6,755 bases of DNA from a bacterium (GTDB lineage Bacteria > Pseudomonadota > Gammaproteobacteria > Burkholderiales > Burkholderiaceae_C): assembly GCA_030824095.1 (NCBI GenBank), contig JAVBYK010000408.1, forward strand, positions 1 to 6,755. The letters run 5' to 3'. The translations under genes were made by a program, and so were the position numbers. Position 1 is the stretch's first letter; each line of letters opens with the position of its first letter. This document shows, piece by piece, positions 5,506 to 6,755 of this stretch. The notes below the pieces were generated by a model. It worked only from the letters and a program-made list of their open reading frames with translations, made no database searches and was not told the DNA's origin.

Positions 5506-5920
5506 GCGGTTTTCGATTCTGATTCTGCGGTGCGGTGACGGCCACCTGCATGATGCACTGGGCTCCACCGGACAGGGCCCGCGCTACCAGCACATCCAGT
5601 GATTCATGGCGGTAGTTGACGGTGCGCAGCAGCATGGGCAGGTTAACCCCCGCCACCAGCTTGGCGTGCAGGCCGTCCACCACTTTCTGCGCCACATTGC
5701 AGGGCGTGGCCCCGAATACATCGGTCAGCACCAGGGTGTAGGGCGCGGCCAACTGGTCCAGCAGCGCCAGCGCGGCCAGCCGTGTCGTTTCGGTCGGCTC
5801 GTTGGGCAATACGTCTAGCGCCAGGACGCCGCTGGCCGTCTCGGGGTATACATGCAACACGCACTCCCGCAGGGCGCTGGCCAGCGGGGCATGGGCGATG
5901 ATGAGGATGCCGGTGTTCAT
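5474..5920 (-). CDS. PTS EIIA component, mannose/fructose family (EIIA-Man)
   Basis: This stand-alone EIIA domain of the mannose (ManX) family accepts phosphate from HPr on a histidine. Seen: MNTGILIIAHAPLASAL with the active His10; LVLTDVFGATPCNVA (63-77), the second half of the active-site region; and GVNLPMLLRTVNY (91-103), a hallmark of the family. The domain is complete by about residue 130, so the 148-residue length includes an extra tail, PQNQNRKPHDKNHHDHQQ. The last ten residues of that tail are encoded by DNA that also encodes the HPr start. With no EIIB, EIIC or EIID gene nearby, a regulatory role is likely. In Ralstonia eutropha the comparable EIIA-HPr-EI set has been linked to polyhydroxybutyrate control. 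The ATG is preceded by AAGG about 9 bases upstream. Confidence 0.94.
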   Translation of the reverse strand: MNTGILIIAHAPLASALRECVLHVYPETASGVLALDVLPNEPTETTRLAALALLDQLAAPYTLVLTDVFGATPCNVAQKVVDGLHAKLVAGVNLPMLLRTVNYRHESLDVLVARALSGGAQCIMQVAVTAPQNQNRKPHDKNHHDHQQ

Positions 5921-5946
5921 GGTTGCCTTGACTGCTGATTATGGCG

Positions 5947-6471
5947 TCATTGCAGACGCAGGCCGGAGAAAAGCATCTCGGTCATCTCATCGGGCAGCCG
6001 GTCGGCATAGACCGCCACATGGTAGAGATCGGGGCCACTGGAGAGCCACAGGAGTTGCGCGGTCACCGCGCTGCCGTCGGGCCGCTGACCCCGGGCCGTG
6101 ACCCGTTGCGCGGTGCGCAGCGGTTCATCGGTTGAAAGCATGCGCAAGGGAGTCTCCTGCACCGATGCAGCACGCATGGTGGCCAGCGTCTGCTGACGCC
6201 ATGCGGCGCGCGCTGCGTCGGCGCGCAGTGCGCTGTCCACCCGTGTGTGGCTGATGGCATACAGGGCTCCGTCGGCCTCGCAACCTGCCATTTCCATACC
6301 CACCTCCGCCGCACCGAGTTGCACGTTGCGTTGCGCACGATCCGGCTTGCAGGGCAGCATGGCGGTGAGGCCCTGCAATTGAACGGCCCGCCAGTTCAGC
6401 GCGGGACTACAGGCCACCAGGCCCGCGATGCACCACGCCATGGCAACGCACAGCCGCGCCCATCGCTTCAC
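5947..6471 (-). CDS. Small predicted lipoprotein of unknown function
   Basis: This 174-residue protein begins with a classic lipoprotein signal: basic MKRWAR, a hydrophobic stretch, then the lipobox LVAC with Cys21 as the lipidated residue. Ser at +2 suggests sorting to the outer membrane. The mature part has a FPCKPDR-like motif (MLPCKPDR, 38-45), a second cysteine at 64 in MEMAGCEADG that could pair with Cys41, an amphipathic helix (about 80-103) and a beta-rich C-terminus (LLWLSSGPDLYHVAVYADRLP, then SGLRLQ). I recall similar CKPDR lipoproteins in Burkholderiales but no assigned function. The start is GTG, overlapping the TGA of the DUF4197 gene as GTGA, so the two are probably translationally coupled. 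It ends 26 bases before the EIIA start and may belong to the same transcript. Confidence 0.82.
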   Translation of the reverse strand: MKRWARLCVAMAWCIAGLVACSPALNWRAVQLQGLTAMLPCKPDRAQRNVQLGAAEVGMEMAGCEADGALYAISHTRVDSALRADAARAAWRQQTLATMRAASVQETPLRMLSTDEPLRTAQRVTARGQRPDGSAVTAQLLWLSSGPDLYHVAVYADRLPDEMTEMLFSGLRLQ

Positions 6472-6755
6472 TTCAGCGCACCAAAGACCTTGGTCAGAAT
6501 GGCACTGCCGTAGCCCACCGGATTCTGGCGAATCTTCTTTTCTTCTTCGGAGATCATGAAGAACAGGCCGTCGAGCGTCTTGCCGGTCACATACTGCTGG
6601 ATATTGGCGTCCTCTTTTTTCAGCAACCCCATGTCCGCGGCCTTGCCGGCCACGTCGTTGTATTTCTGTGCCAGCCCCACTTTCTCGGTGGCCTGGCTGA
6701 CGACCGGCAGGAATTTCACCGCCAGGGACGGCCGTGTCTTGCTGGCAAAGAAGTT
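6468..6755 (-). CDS. DUF4197 family protein, C-terminal part (5' end outside window)
   Basis: These are the last 95 residues of a protein matching the DUF4197 family, secreted or periplasmic proteins of unknown function that usually carry an N-terminal signal peptide (not visible here). The frame is open to the window edge, where it reads NFFASKTRPSLAVKFLPVVS. An internal GTG at 6719 is not taken as the start because the conserved family sequence continues upstream of it. Diagnostic sequence: ATEKVGLAQKYNDVAGKA, then YVTGKTLDGLFFMISEEEKK, then IRQNPVGYGSAILTKVFGALK at the C-terminus. Its stop overlaps the start of the lipoprotein gene by four bases, which suggests that both act in the cell envelope. 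Confidence 0.88.
   Translation of the reverse strand, partial: NFFASKTRPSLAVKFLPVVSQATEKVGLAQKYNDVAGKAADMGLLKKEDANIQQYVTGKTLDGLFFMISEEEKKIRQNPVGYGSAILTKVFGALK

Overview
The window is GC-rich chromosomal DNA from a betaproteobacterium, most likely a Comamonadaceae member of the Burkholderiales (Rhodoferax, Polaromonas or Acidovorax relatives). I infer this from the gene order dat-ybeD-lipB-lipA facing an EIIA(Man)-HPr-EI cluster, from the protein sequences, and from short dispersed-repeat types I associate with that family. No database search was possible. There are nine protein genes, no tRNA or rRNA, no CRISPR array and no insertion sequence.

Plus strand, 1-2746: four tightly packed genes that read as one operon. 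They are the 3' part of a D-amino-acid aminotransferase (dat), a small YbeD/DUF493 protein, octanoyltransferase LipB and lipoyl synthase LipA. LipB moves octanoyl from acyl carrier protein to lipoyl domains, and LipA then inserts two sulfurs to make lipoate. Gaps between these genes are 7 to 26 bases.

Minus strand, 6755-2772: the genes read from right to left. They are a DUF4197 protein (its 5' end lies beyond the window), a small lipoprotein overlapping it by GTGA, a mannose-family PTS EIIA domain, HPr, enzyme I, and an unrecognised 171-residue protein whose 3' end converges on lipA. EIIA, HPr and EI make a complete phosphorelay (PEP to EI His215, to HPr His15, to EIIA His10) with no sugar permease in view, so a regulatory PTS is the likely reading.

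The most striking features are three short repeat-like elements. (1) A 60-bp near-perfect palindrome (1381-1440) sits inside the lipB coding sequence, keeps the frame and adds 20 codons to a loop before the catalytic lysine. It looks like a REP-type or mobile palindromic element that has become protein-coding. (2) An AT-rich element of about 66 bp with two palindromes (3281-3346) lies between ptsI and the unrecognised gene and supplies that gene's possible TTG start codon. (3) A GC-rich hairpin-forming spacer (5149-5235) separates ptsH from ptsI. In addition, the EIIA and HPr genes overlap by 32 bases, which gives EIIA a histidine-rich tail.
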